Origin: an uncultured Flavobacteriaceae bacterium
GTDB taxonomy: Bacteria > Bacteroidota > Bacteroidia > Flavobacteriales > Flavobacteriaceae
Direction: 5' to 3'
Assembly: GCA_943842245.1 (NCBI GenBank)
Contig: CALTAJ010000001.1
Location: 682,001-746,000 of the forward strand
Length of the DNA: 64,000 nt
The notes under the pieces are model-generated. The model searched no databases and was not told the origin of the DNA. It worked only from the letters and a program-made list of their open reading frames with translations. Made by a program: the position numbers and the translations under genes. Shown one piece after another: positions 1-8,948 of this stretch; positions within the stretch are counted from its first letter, which is position 1, and every line of letters starts with the position of its first letter.

Positions 1-806
1 TATTAAACTTTCATTTAGAAGGAGGATCTAAAGAACTTTCTTGGAATAGTTTTGATTGTTATGGGAAAAAATGGTTTGAAGTTAATTTCCAATTACCATC
101 TCTTATGATTACTAAAACTTCTGATAAAAAAACTGCTGAGCGTCTTCAAAAAATTTTAATTTTTTCTACAAAACAAAATCCTTTTTTTTTATCTGAAGGA
201 GGTAAGATAGAAACTTTTTTAGAATTTGATCGCCATTGGGGGCTTGGGAGTTCTTCTTCGTTAATCGCAAATATTGCATCTTGGGCAAAAATAAATCCTT
301 ACCACTTATTAGATTTCAGTTTTGGAGGGAGTGGATATGATGTTGCATGTGGACTCTCTGAGGGGCCCATTTTCTATTCAAAAAAACAAAATAAACCAAT
401 AATAGAGCCTGTCACTTTTTCACCTATTTTTTTTGAAAAATTATATTTTGTCTATTTAAATCAAAAACAAAACAGCCAACAAGCTGTGAAAGATTTTGAT
501 TTAAAAAAAGTGAATAAATACATAATAAAAAAATTGAATAATCTTACTGAGGTGATATCATCAACAGTTGATTTTAATGAATTTGAAAAAGCAATAGATG
601 ATCACGAAACGATAATAGGAGATTTAATCAATCGAAAACCTATAAAAGATGTATTATTTTCTAATTTTTCTGGAAGTATTAAAAGCTTAGGAGCCTGGGG
701 AGGTGATTTTATTTTAGTTACAAAATCTGGAGATACGGTAAAATATTTTAAAGAGATGGGTTATACTACAATAATTCCTTGGAAGAAAATGGGTTTGGTT
801 ATCTAA
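1..806 (+). CDS. GYDIA-type GHMP kinase, 5' end outside the window
   Basis: The reading frame is open from base 3 and the start lies upstream, so 267 C-terminal residues are visible. The GHMP-kinase ATP loop is seen as GLGSSSS (around base 240), followed by the GSGYDVA segment that matches the GYDIA hallmark of a Bacteroidota GHMP kinase family, and a late GAWGGDF glycine-rich motif typical of the GHMP C-terminal domain. The family phosphorylates small metabolites and in flavobacteria usually sits near mevalonate-pathway genes. That neighbour is not in the window, so mevalonate or phosphomevalonate as substrate is only an inference. The gene converges with the PpiD-like gene downstream. Confidence 0.8.
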   Translation, partial: LNFHLEGGSKELSWNSFDCYGKKWFEVNFQLPSLMITKTSDKKTAERLQKILIFSTKQNPFFLSEGGKIETFLEFDRHWGLGSSSSLIANIASWAKINPYHLLDFSFGGSGYDVACGLSEGPIFYSKKQNKPIIEPVTFSPIFFEKLYFVYLNQKQNSQQAVKDFDLKKVNKYIIKKLNNLTEVISSTVDFNEFEKAIDDHETIIGDLINRKPIKDVLFSNFSGSIKSLGAWGGDFILVTKSGDTVKYFKEMGYTTIIPWKKMGLVI

Positions 807-887
807 ATACTCTTTATAAATCTTTTGAGAATGATTCGTTATCAAAAATTTAAATACTGACTTTTAAAAATTATTTAAGGTTTTAAA

Positions 888-3002
888 TTAGTAATACAAA
901 GATCTATTATCATGAATTTCAGAAACAGATTCAAGAGCTAGGTAAACACTTTCCATCATTTTAGTACTTGTGTCTTGTCGAATTTTTTCAGCATAAGTAC
1001 TGTAGTCTTCCAAATCATCAACAATATTCTTTTGTTTCAGTAATAATTTATAAACTCCTTTTTGTCCCTTTATTAATCCAGATTCCTGACCAGGATTTAA
1101 AGAAAATGCAACTCCTAAGACTGAAGGTTCATTTCCTGCTCCAGCAATAGTGGGGTTTTTTTGATTTACTGCTGATGCTGTTTCAATTGATAATTTTTCA
1201 TGTTCAGCCAAATCTTTTAGGGTAAGTTTATTTGCAAATTGATTTCGGATGAGAGTCCCTTTTTTATCTCTACTAATAATATCACGAACTTCGTCTCCTA
1301 CCTGTTCAATAGTTGCTAAGCCTTCTTTTAAATTGTCTGTTAGTTGAACTATAACATACCCTCCTTTACTTAGCGAAAAACGACGAATATCACCAGTTTT
1401 AGTACTTTCTTCAAAAACCCATCTAACTATGTTTCTTTGTTGAGTGAGACCAGGAAGATTTTCTTCTAAACTTGTAATTTGTTTAACAGGACGAACTTCA
1501 TAGCCGTTTTGCTTAGCGATGATATTAAATTCTTTTTTTTCTCTTGTATCCATTTCAAATTGTGTGGCTTTTCTAAAAACTTCATTGGATGTTTTATCAG
1601 AGGGTATTGCTTCAGCAACTATATCAGCAATTAATGCTAAATCGTCTTTATCGGTTACTTTAATGACATGAAATCCAAATTCAGTTTCAACAAGGCCTAC
1701 TTTCCCAACTCTATTTTTATTTACAAAATTGAAGAATTCTACAGCCATATCACCTTCTTGGAAAAATCCTAAATCACCCCCACGATTTTTTGTTGGACCA
1801 TCAGAGTTTTCTCGAGCTAATGCCTCAAAATTAGAAGAAGCTCTTCTAGCTAAACGAAATACTCGGTTTGCCTTAAGCTTTGCTTTTTCTTTTGTAAGGG
1901 ATATGCCAGATGGGGAACGAGTGGACCCTTCATATGCTATAAGGATATGACTTGCACGCAATGATGCATTTTTTTTACGTTTTATAAGTCTTGAAATTTT
2001 GAAAGTATTTCCGTCTTGATAAGGCCCAAAAACCTCTCCCTCGTCTAGCCCAAATAAAATATCTGCATATTCATTGTTATACGTGCCGCGTGGCTTGTAA
2101 ACAGAATCGAATGAAACTTCAGAATATTGATCTACAAAATCTGCTACAGTTTTCGTTTCTTTGAAACCTTCGAGGGTATCAGTAAGCTTTGAAACATTGT
2201 TATAAGCAATTCTTTGTGACTTTAACCCTTCTAGACGTAAACGAATTGCTGCAAGATCGTCTTCAGTAGGAGTTTCATTAAACGCTACATATTGGATATT
2301 CCTACTCTCATCTATCTTATATTCTGCTTCATTATTTTTAATATAGCTTTTTATCTCTGCATCTGTAATTTCGATAAGGCTGTCAGATATAAATTCAAAT
2401 GGAATTTGAATATAATCTATGTTAACATTATCATTTTCAAAATGGTAATTCTCTTTAGCTTCTGATTCAGTCATTACGTTACTAGCTTTGATTAAATCGA
2501 GATATATTCGTTGTTTTGCTACGCCTATTATACTTTTTTCTTGAAACTTCCAGTTTTCGTATGCGGAAGGGTTTTCAATCTTCATTTGAGAGATATAATT
2601 GGTAAATATCCCAAAGTCAAAAAAACCAGCTTCGTTTTGAAAACTCGGATTATTAATAACACTATCGTCAGATGATATTATTTGTTCTAATTGATCTTTG
2701 CCTGCATCAATTCCCAATTTTTCAAATTGTTGGTCAAAAATTGTATTTCTCAAAGCTTGATTCCATACCAGATTAACAGATTTTAGAGTAGAATAGTTGT
2801 ATGTCCTTTGAGTTTGATCTACCATTTGACGAAAAAAATCTACTCCAACTTCTTCATCATTAATAACTGCAATAGGATCGCTAGGGCCTGAATTCATGGA
2901 ATTTCCATCGAATACCCCTGAAATTACAAAAGCGAAAAGTGCCATCCCAATTACAAGAATTAAAAAGATGGAGCGTTGTCTTATTTTTCCTAAAATTGCC
3001 AT
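888..3002 (-). CDS. PpiD/SurA-type periplasmic peptidyl-prolyl isomerase
   Basis: A 704-residue protein with one N-terminal membrane anchor (about residues 11-33, after MAILGKIRQRS), then a SurA_N-like chaperone region (about 40-220), and a parvulin rotamase domain near residues 349-450 (ASHILIAYEG ... GGDLGFF ... VETEFGFHVIKV). This is the PpiD architecture: a membrane-tethered foldase facing the periplasm that helps outer-membrane proteins fold. Length fits flavobacterial PpiD homologues (about 700). It is the last gene of a minus-strand group with the CNNM protein and lptC, consistent with envelope biogenesis. Confidence 0.88.
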   Translation of the reverse strand: MAILGKIRQRSIFLILVIGMALFAFVISGVFDGNSMNSGPSDPIAVINDEEVGVDFFRQMVDQTQRTYNYSTLKSVNLVWNQALRNTIFDQQFEKLGIDAGKDQLEQIISSDDSVINNPSFQNEAGFFDFGIFTNYISQMKIENPSAYENWKFQEKSIIGVAKQRIYLDLIKASNVMTESEAKENYHFENDNVNIDYIQIPFEFISDSLIEITDAEIKSYIKNNEAEYKIDESRNIQYVAFNETPTEDDLAAIRLRLEGLKSQRIAYNNVSKLTDTLEGFKETKTVADFVDQYSEVSFDSVYKPRGTYNNEYADILFGLDEGEVFGPYQDGNTFKISRLIKRKKNASLRASHILIAYEGSTRSPSGISLTKEKAKLKANRVFRLARRASSNFEALARENSDGPTKNRGGDLGFFQEGDMAVEFFNFVNKNRVGKVGLVETEFGFHVIKVTDKDDLALIADIVAEAIPSDKTSNEVFRKATQFEMDTREKKEFNIIAKQNGYEVRPVKQITSLEENLPGLTQQRNIVRWVFEESTKTGDIRRFSLSKGGYVIVQLTDNLKEGLATIEQVGDEVRDIISRDKKGTLIRNQFANKLTLKDLAEHEKLSIETASAVNQKNPTIAGAGNEPSVLGVAFSLNPGQESGLIKGQKGVYKLLLKQKNIVDDLEDYSTYAEKIRQDTSTKMMESVYLALESVSEIHDNRSLYY

Positions 3003-3099
3003 AATTGCTATAATTAATAGTTTGCGAAATTAAGCTATTCATTTGAATAAAGAAAGGACCTCTCTTAAAAGTAATAGAGTTAGAAGAATTAATATAAAT

Positions 3100-4374
3100 T
3101 TAATTCTCGTCAGATTGACTAAGAATGATTTGCTCAATTTTTGTAGCTGATACTTTTTTTATTCTTAATATATATGGTGGAACTTGAATTTCATCATCTT
3201 GCTTGGGTATTTCACCCATGTTATATGCAATCAATCCTCCTAAAGTTTCATAAAATTCACTCTCTGGGAGAGACAAATTATACTTATGATTTAGATAGTC
3301 TACTTCTAAGCGAGCAGAAAAATCAAAAGTAGTTTCATCTAAACGTTTTTCGATGTGATCTATAGTGTCATATTCATCTTCAATCTCTCCAAAAAGTTCT
3401 TCAACAATATCCTCCACTGTAACTATTCCAGATATTCCACCATATTCATCAATAACAACAGAAATACTTTTATGTTGGCGTGTCAATAATTTTAAAACAT
3501 CATTTATTAGCATAGTTTCAGGTACATATGTCAATGGGAGAATAATGTTTCTTAATTCTTTAGGATTTTTCATCATATCAAAGACATGTACATATCCTAA
3601 AATTTGATCTATTGTTTGCTTAAAAACAGGAATTTTAGAAAATCCTGTAGAAATAAATAGTGCTTTTATTTCTTCTATAGGTGTATCTTGATCTACGGCA
3701 ACGACTTCAGCTCTTGGAACCATTGCTTCTTTTGTTTTTACTTCTGAAAAGTCAAGCGCATTTTGAAAAATCTGTATTTCGGAGTCAAGGTTTTCTTTGT
3801 CAAAACTAGATTCCAATTGTTCTTCAATATAATTCCCTAATTCCACTTTAGAAAAAGAAAGCTGGACTTGATCAGAATTAGTTTTAAAAAATCTTTTAAG
3901 AACTACATCAGTAAATTGTATAATTAAAAATGTAAGTGGGTAAAAAGCATAGTAGAAAAAAGCAACAGGTATCGCAAAAATTTTTATTGCAATATTCGCA
4001 TAAAGTTGAAAAAAAACTTTTGGTAAAAATTCAGCAGTAAGTAAAATAATTGCTGTCGAAATAAGAGTTTGGTAAAATACTACAATTAAACTTACCTCAC
4101 CAGATAAAATACTTTCCGAGAAGAAAAGTTGTAAAATTCGATCTCCAACAAATATCCCATATATAACTAATGCTATATTATTTCCAAAAAGCATACTTGC
4201 AATAAATCGCGATGGTTTTTGAGTAATACTCTTTAACACCTTAGAAGTAAAACTTCCTTGGAGTTTTTCAATTTCGAGATAAATTCTATTTGACGAAACA
4301 AAAGCAATTTCCATTCCTGAAAAAAAAGCAGAGAGTAATAAACAAACAATGATTACTATGTCTGAATATATCAT
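3100..4374 (-). CDS. CNNM/CorC (hemolysin C) family membrane protein
   Basis: A 424-residue protein with a DUF21/CNNM transmembrane domain (about residues 1-190, opening with an AFFSGMEIAFVS segment), a CBS-domain pair (about 205-335, containing VVIDEYGGISGIVTVEDIVE) and a C-terminal CorC_HlyC domain (about 345-424). CNNM/CorC proteins are linked to Mg2+ or Na+/Mg2+ transport; the old name hemolysin C is misleading. It is a paralogue of GldE at 28774-30105, but its neighbours (lptC, PpiD) are not gliding genes, so I do not call it GldE. Its start overlaps the upstream small membrane gene by 4 bp. Confidence 0.85.
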   Translation of the reverse strand: MIYSDIVIIVCLLLSAFFSGMEIAFVSSNRIYLEIEKLQGSFTSKVLKSITQKPSRFIASMLFGNNIALVIYGIFVGDRILQLFFSESILSGEVSLIVVFYQTLISTAIILLTAEFLPKVFFQLYANIAIKIFAIPVAFFYYAFYPLTFLIIQFTDVVLKRFFKTNSDQVQLSFSKVELGNYIEEQLESSFDKENLDSEIQIFQNALDFSEVKTKEAMVPRAEVVAVDQDTPIEEIKALFISTGFSKIPVFKQTIDQILGYVHVFDMMKNPKELRNIILPLTYVPETMLINDVLKLLTRQHKSISVVIDEYGGISGIVTVEDIVEELFGEIEDEYDTIDHIEKRLDETTFDFSARLEVDYLNHKYNLSLPESEFYETLGGLIAYNMGEIPKQDDEIQVPPYILRIKKVSATKIEQIILSQSDEN

Positions 4375-4568
4375 TGAGAAGATTTATCTCGTTGATTAAA
4401 TTTTTTTCTGTAGTGACGCCTAAAAAGTGCCATAAATATTGATAGAACTGCAAAACCAAGAAAGTAAAAAGCACGTGTCTGTTGTTCATCCCACAAAGTA
4501 ACCGTCTTGTAAACAGAAATAACTGAAATTACATAATATAATACTTCCGAGATTTTATAGCTTTTCAT
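4371..4568 (-). CDS. small membrane protein, unknown function
   Basis: A 65-residue protein with a hydrophobic stretch in the middle (FYFLGFAVLSIFMAL, about residues 34-48), possibly a second weaker one near the N-terminus, and a very basic tail (RRHYRKKF). I do not recognise a family. It is accepted as real because it sits exactly between lptC (18 bp away) and the CNNM gene, overlapping the latter by 4 bp in the ATGA manner usual for coupled genes. An assembly or accessory role for its neighbours is only an inference from position. Confidence 0.6.
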   Translation of the reverse strand: MKSYKISEVLYYVISVISVYKTVTLWDEQQTRAFYFLGFAVLSIFMALFRRHYRKKFNQRDKSSQ

Positions 4569-4586
4569 CTTCTAATTAAGTGAGTT

Positions 4587-5162
4587 TTATTTATTCACTA
4601 AACTGTCATTAGATTCAGAAACCGAAATGGTACCAATTAAGTTTCCTGTTTGGAATTTAGTGAAATCTTTATTGGTATCCAATCGAAGTGCATCGAAATT
4701 AAAGTCCTTATCCTGAAATGTAAATTCTTGTTCTGTAAATAACCATTCATTTTCTGCATCCCAAAAAAGTTGATTAGTAGTTAGAACAGAACCATCATAA
4801 GAGATTAATCGAACATTCCCTTTTAAATCTATAAGTTTAGTATCATTATATAAAAGACCATAATTTGCTAAAACTTCATTTTCGTTTCCAGCATCATCAA
4901 AAAATATGACTTTAAGCCCCTTTGGAAATTCGGCATATTTAAAATCTAAATTAGTATAATCTATATGAATAGGAGCGGTTAGAATAGCTTGGATTTTTAT
5001 AGAATCGGTGTATACCATTCTAATATTCTTTGCCGTTCCTAGAGGATCTTGTCGATCTAAATTAATTTCCTTTAAGGCATATGTATTGTCTTCACAAGAA
5101 ATAAAAAAGGGTGCAGTGAAAACCACAACCCTTTTTAATATTTTAAAAAAAATGAATTTCAT
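4587..5162 (-). CDS. lptC: LptC-like LPS export periplasmic protein
   Basis: A 191-residue protein with an N-terminal signal ending in an FFISCE lipobox-like site (Cys23), followed by the beta-rich LptC fold. The matching features are repeated strand segments such as ANYGLLYNDTKLIDLKGNV and SYDGSVLTTNQLFWD, which read like the beta-jellyroll repeats of LptA/LptC (substrate-derived DUF1239 family). LptC bridges the LptBFG transporter to LptA for lipopolysaccharide export. The gene abuts the upstream TPR gene with no gap. Order coaX, OMP, TPR, lptC is familiar from flavobacterial chromosomes. Confidence 0.82.
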   Translation of the reverse strand: MKFIFFKILKRVVVFTAPFFISCEDNTYALKEINLDRQDPLGTAKNIRMVYTDSIKIQAILTAPIHIDYTNLDFKYAEFPKGLKVIFFDDAGNENEVLANYGLLYNDTKLIDLKGNVRLISYDGSVLTTNQLFWDAENEWLFTEQEFTFQDKDFNFDALRLDTNKDFTKFQTGNLIGTISVSESNDSLVNK

Positions 5163-6548
5163 TTATAGTTTTGGAACTGAAACGCTTCTGTTGATCCAAC
5201 AATTAAATTTGATCACTGAGCCTTCATTCCCTTCTGTAAAAATATCTGTTTTGCTTGGTGCTCTCCCTATATAGCTTTCAGCTGTTCTTTTTGAAATCTT
5301 AGATAATGAGTTATCTACTCGACCAGCTTTTCTAGCAAGATCAGCAGCCAGCCAATAAACTGCTCTTTTATTAAATTGAGTATCTCCGCAATCATTAGCA
5401 CTCTCAGCATACATATTTGCTATTAATAAATAAGCTCGACCCATAGAAGGTTGAAAACTTAGAGCTTTATTAGCATAACTTCTCGCTTTAGATTTCCTTC
5501 CTGCTGTCTTAAACTTGTTAGAGATCTTTAAAAGAATTTTTGCTTTTTTATATTTATCTGTTTCTAAAGTTATAGACTCTTCATAATATCGAAGTGCTTC
5601 ATCTGCATTGCCGCTTTTATCATTAAGTAAACCTAAATAATATGCTGAGTCTGCTGAGGGGTCAAGAGTGTGAAGGGCCTCAACAAGTGTTACAAAGAAA
5701 GGGTCATCTGAACATTCTTTACTGTCCATTCTACTTGCAGCTCTTTTTAACCAGATAGCATCTGATTTAAATTCTCCAAAATTTCTTTTATATAAAGGAA
5801 TTAAATTTTCACAGGTTGCCTCTTTAGCAATAATAGCATCTAAATTAGATAGAAAAGTCCCTATCGCCTTAGAGTTAATATTATAAATTCTCTTTCGCCT
5901 TTGTTCTCTGCTTGTAAGTGGATTCCCCAAATCCTCTTTTTTAATTATTAAATCTAATTTCTTAGCCAACTCAATCGTTTCAATATCAAACTTTTCAGAT
6001 ACTTCTTCATACTTATTAATCAACATTTCCATGCTAACTTCTGAATCTCCATTCTTGTAACGATCGTATAGGGTTTTAAAATAGTTGTAAAGAAACTTCG
6101 GATTAGTAAAACTCTTTGGATCTTTCGTAAAAGCCTCATCAAAAACAGTATAAATCTCTTTTAGGTCTGCCATTTTATAATCGAGTAATGCTTGCGCTTT
6201 CTTTCCAATAACATCTCCAACGGTACTTTTATTCTTGTTTTTAGGAAAATACTGAACCCATTCATTATAAAGCTGAATTAATTCTTTTTTTGAAACTTCA
6301 ATCTCTTCTGAGGAACCATTTTTTATTTTGTCTTTGATAATTCTTTCTCCGTAAGTATAAATAGCGACATTGATGTCTGGACAATTTTCTCTAACCTTAA
6401 TCCAGGGTTCCATTGCAGAGGCGTAATTTTTGACTTTTACGTATTCAGCAAAAATTGATAAATCCTGCATGCATGCATTAACATCTTGAGCTATTATAGG
6501 TGACTGAAACAAGGCTCCTAAAAAGAAAACAAGTATTAGTTTTTTCAT
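5163..6548 (-). CDS. secreted TPR-repeat protein
   Basis: A 461-residue protein with a type I signal peptide (MKKLILVFFLGALFQSPIIAQ) and helical repeats. The clearest TPR units are near residues 300-400 (SADSAYYLGLLNDKSGNADEA, then KAKILLKISNKFKTAGRKSKA, then MGRAYLLIANMYAESANDCG, each cut short here). It probably acts in the periplasm as a protein-interaction scaffold. It lies between the outer-membrane barrel gene and lptC and is likely cotranscribed, so a role in envelope assembly is a reasonable inference. No catalytic motif was seen. Confidence 0.75.
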   Translation of the reverse strand: MKKLILVFFLGALFQSPIIAQDVNACMQDLSIFAEYVKVKNYASAMEPWIKVRENCPDINVAIYTYGERIIKDKIKNGSSEEIEVSKKELIQLYNEWVQYFPKNKNKSTVGDVIGKKAQALLDYKMADLKEIYTVFDEAFTKDPKSFTNPKFLYNYFKTLYDRYKNGDSEVSMEMLINKYEEVSEKFDIETIELAKKLDLIIKKEDLGNPLTSREQRRKRIYNINSKAIGTFLSNLDAIIAKEATCENLIPLYKRNFGEFKSDAIWLKRAASRMDSKECSDDPFFVTLVEALHTLDPSADSAYYLGLLNDKSGNADEALRYYEESITLETDKYKKAKILLKISNKFKTAGRKSKARSYANKALSFQPSMGRAYLLIANMYAESANDCGDTQFNKRAVYWLAADLARKAGRVDNSLSKISKRTAESYIGRAPSKTDIFTEGNEGSVIKFNCWINRSVSVPKL

Positions 6549-6685
6549 GATTAATTTTTTTGTGGTGTAAATTTAATTATTGATCAATTTTATAAATGAA
6601 AAAAAATTCGATATTATGATTTTTAAAAAATATGTTTATTCTAACAAATATTTAAAAAAATAGCTAAAACATTTTTTTTTCTTTT

Positions 6686-7942
6686 TTAATTATACTTTCT
6701 TTTAACAAACCAAATGTCGTTAAGTGACATTCCAACTCTAAAAGAAATAATAGACTCTTGAATTAGGCCTAAATCTTTTTGCCCTCTTTGACTAATTTCT
6801 AAACCGACATTTACGTTTGACAAACCGCCCAACGGCAAACCAAGGCCAAAAGATATTCCCATTTCAGTTAATGGAATGTTATTAAACAGTGTACTCATTT
6901 GTTCATTTCGAAATCCAAATCTATAAACAACTTTACTCCAAAAATTAGTGAATGAAGCATAGTTTGGAATAAAATATCCTCCAATAATCCATTTTTTTGC
7001 ATCTTGATAAGAAATATTTTTTCTTTCAAAAAATTTATTGCTAAAGTTAGATGATTTTATAAGATTATACTGAACGCCTAAAAACCATTTTTTATTTTTA
7101 CCATAACCAACACCAATTCGTGACATTGAAGAAAGGTTTGGATTTGTGTTTTCAATACCAGATGAAGTTAAATCAATTTGAACAAAATCAGTTAATATTT
7201 CTGTTGACAATGACTGAGTAGAAAAAACACGACTATTTCTAGAATCTAATCTTCCTATTGGTTGAAATGAGTACATTGCTTGAAATGTATATTTTTTTTG
7301 TATGGGAATTTTTGCTTGAGCAGAAAACTGAAAACTGAATCCAGAAACACTTGATTCGTTTGATAAAAAAGTTCCATTATCTATTCCCTCTATAAATTGA
7401 CCGGTACGGTAGAAAAGGTTTCCAAAATTATAATTTAAAGTTGATCCAATTGCAAAATATGAAGTTAAAGGCAGTCCTAAAGAAAAATAGGCTTGGTTTA
7501 AACCTCCATTACCCTCATATCTATTAAAAATTTGTAATTGTGATGTATCGTCATTGCCTTCAACTCTATAACCTACCGAAGTGAACGGAAGTAAGCCAAA
7601 ACCAAAACTAAACTTTCCAGCTGGAATACTTACAGCAATGTAATCTATAGAGGCAATGTCTGAATTTCGTGACTCTGATAAAGAAGCCAAATTAATATTC
7701 GTATAATTAATCCCAATTGAATAAGTAGTGGCTTTTAAAAATCCATAACCAGCAGGATTATTTAAGTTAGCATGAATAGAATCTGTAAAAACATCTAGTC
7801 CTCCCATATGTCTTGAAGCTTGGGTTCCGCTAAAGCTTCTCTCTCCTAATCCTGAGGCTGAATATGGAGATGCAGAAGTGTTTTGTGCATATATCAGCAC
7901 ATTAAATAAAAACAAAATTAGAAAAGCAAGTATTCGAGTCAT
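6686..7942 (-). CDS. outer-membrane beta-barrel protein (FadL/OmpP1-like)
   Basis: A 418-residue protein with a signal peptide (MTRILAFLILFLFNVLIYAQ) followed by alternating amphipathic strands, the early segment NTSASPYSASGLGE and the NPAGYGF motif typical of Bacteroidota FadL-like barrels. The C-terminus ends in charged residues after a strand (SFRVGMSLNDIWFVKRKYN). Predicted location is the outer membrane; substrate unknown, possibly hydrophobic compounds by family analogy. Its ATG overlaps the stop of coaX by one base, so the two genes are almost certainly cotranscribed. Confidence 0.75.
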   Translation of the reverse strand: MTRILAFLILFLFNVLIYAQNTSASPYSASGLGERSFSGTQASRHMGGLDVFTDSIHANLNNPAGYGFLKATTYSIGINYTNINLASLSESRNSDIASIDYIAVSIPAGKFSFGFGLLPFTSVGYRVEGNDDTSQLQIFNRYEGNGGLNQAYFSLGLPLTSYFAIGSTLNYNFGNLFYRTGQFIEGIDNGTFLSNESSVSGFSFQFSAQAKIPIQKKYTFQAMYSFQPIGRLDSRNSRVFSTQSLSTEILTDFVQIDLTSSGIENTNPNLSSMSRIGVGYGKNKKWFLGVQYNLIKSSNFSNKFFERKNISYQDAKKWIIGGYFIPNYASFTNFWSKVVYRFGFRNEQMSTLFNNIPLTEMGISFGLGLPLGGLSNVNVGLEISQRGQKDLGLIQESIISFRVGMSLNDIWFVKRKYN

Positions 7943-8670
7943 TAATCTATATTACTAACTAATAAATAATTTAATCCATTAGCTAAAAAATTTTGATGCG
8001 CAAAGATGCCATTTTTAAATGGTTTAGGCAACCTTTCTGCATCTCCCCCTGCCAAAATAACAGTTAAATAATCGAAATCCTCTTCGAATTTTGCTATTGA
8101 AACCATTATTTCATTTTTAATGCCTTGTGAAACTCCAACATGCATGGCACTTTGTGTATTAGTTCCTAACGAAGTTGTTTTGTCTTTGGGCTCTAAAAAG
8201 GGTAATCGCCCTGAAAAATTATGCATGGCTTTATAACGCATCTTATATCCTGGGCTAATTACCCCACCATGATGTAATCCCTCTCGATCTAAAATATCGT
8301 AAGTAATACAGCTTCCTAAATCTATGACTAAAATATTTTGATTAGGATATTCCATTGCAGAAGCAGTTAATAAAGCAATTCGGTCAGATCCAAGTTGATT
8401 ACTTGGCTTATACCTCGAATTAAAAGGTAGTTTAAGGGCTGATGAACATAATATGATTGGTAAGGGTGCCAGGGCTTTTTTCAAATCTTTTGTTATGGTT
8501 CCGTTTACATCAGAAATAATACAATTTTTTATTGATGGATATTTATTTTTGATTTTTTTTAAAGTATTTTTCCATGTATCAATTAATACAGCATAATAAC
8601 CCTTTACTGTATCGTTTTCAAAAACAAAGTATTTGATTTGGGTATTTCCTAGATCAATGATTAAATTCAT
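7942..8670 (-). CDS. coaX: type III pantothenate kinase
   Basis: A 242-residue protein with the type III pantothenate kinase signature: N-terminal phosphate-binding DLGNTQIKYF, LGSDRIALLTAS in the middle, the second phosphate motif VIDLGSCITYDI and GGVISPGYKMRYKAM. CoaX catalyses the first step of coenzyme A synthesis without the feedback inhibition seen in CoaA. I chose the ATG at 8668-8670. A TTG further upstream (8731-8733) would add 21 residues that break the conserved N-terminus. panC and panD, the preceding pathway steps, occur at 53.5-54.7 kb in this window. Confidence 0.92.
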   Translation of the reverse strand: MNLIIDLGNTQIKYFVFENDTVKGYYAVLIDTWKNTLKKIKNKYPSIKNCIISDVNGTITKDLKKALAPLPIILCSSALKLPFNSRYKPSNQLGSDRIALLTASAMEYPNQNILVIDLGSCITYDILDREGLHHGGVISPGYKMRYKAMHNFSGRLPFLEPKDKTTSLGTNTQSAMHVGVSQGIKNEIMVSIAKFEEDFDYLTVILAGGDAERLPKPFKNGIFAHQNFLANGLNYLLVSNID

Positions 8671-8719
8671 TCTTTTTAATTCAATTAGCAAAATTACAAA
8701 GAAATTAAGTGAAATGTTT

Positions 8720-8749
8720 TTGTGAGATCTCAAAAGGCCGTTATATTTG
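8720..8749 (+). promoter_or_regulatory. promoter of tRNA-Phe
   Basis: A TTG (8720-8722) is followed after 19 bases by TATATTTG (8742-8749), matching the Bacteroidota -33 TTG and -7 TAnnTTTG consensus. The tRNA begins 17 bases after the -7 box, leaving a short 5' leader. Confidence 0.65.
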
Positions 8750-8766
8750 CAATTGCTTTAAAGCGG

Positions 8767-8839
8767 GGTACCTTAGCTCAGTTGGTAGAGCAAAGGACTG
8801 AAAATCCTTGTGTCCCTGGTTCGATTCCTGGAGGTACCA
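8767..8839 (+). tRNA. tRNA-Phe (GAA)
   Basis: A 73-nt cloverleaf: acceptor arms GGTACCT and AGGTACC pair perfectly, the D-arm contains AGCTCAGTTGGTAGAGC, the anticodon stem AAGGA/TCCTT encloses loop CTGAAAA with anticodon GAA, and the T-arm contains GGTTCGATTCC. The discriminator is A and no CCA is encoded. The last 12 bases plus one more form the attachment core of the island that follows. Confidence 0.97.
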
Positions 8840-8840
8840 C
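8828..8840 (+). other. attL core of the tRNA-Phe island
   Basis: CTGGAGGTACCAC, the 3' end of the tRNA gene, recurs exactly at 16801-16813. The integrase gene starts about 110 bp downstream. This is the standard arrangement for tyrosine-recombinase islands, which restore the tRNA 3' end on integration. Confidence 0.85.
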
Positions 8841-8845
8841 ATTTT

Positions 8846-8880
8846 AACCCTGTAAGTCACTGATTTACAGGGTTTTGTTT
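8846..8880 (+). terminator. rho-independent terminator after tRNA-Phe, element-borne
   Basis: Stem AACCCTGTAA (8846-8855) pairs with TTACAGGGTT (8865-8874), followed by a T-rich run interrupted by one G. A different hairpin with the same function follows attR (16818-16849), so this one was probably brought by the island to replace the displaced native terminator. Confidence 0.75.
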
Positions 8881-8894
8881 TTTAAAGGTTCTAA

Positions 8895-8918
8895 TTTGTT
8901 CCAAATCTTGTTCCAAAT
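8895..8918 (+). repeat. left arm-type integrase sites (two direct copies)
   Basis: TTTGTTCCAAAT (8895-8906) and TTGTTCCAAAT (8908-8918) are tandem copies lying between attL and the integrase start. The same word occurs twice next to attR (16708-16719, 16729-16740). Shared short repeats near both att cores are expected for the arm sites of a tyrosine recombinase. They lie within the probable integrase promoter, so binding could also control int. Confidence 0.65.
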
Positions 8919-8948
8919 ATGGAGATTTTTTAGTACTTTTAAGACACT

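Noticed and set aside
3100..4374. Calling this CNNM protein GldE
   Set aside because: The mutY-ssb-gldD neighbourhood belongs to the paralogue at 28774-30105.
4286..4489. A 67-residue minus-strand frame across the lptC-CNNM gap
   Set aside because: It overlaps two better-supported genes in another frame and shows no coding motif.
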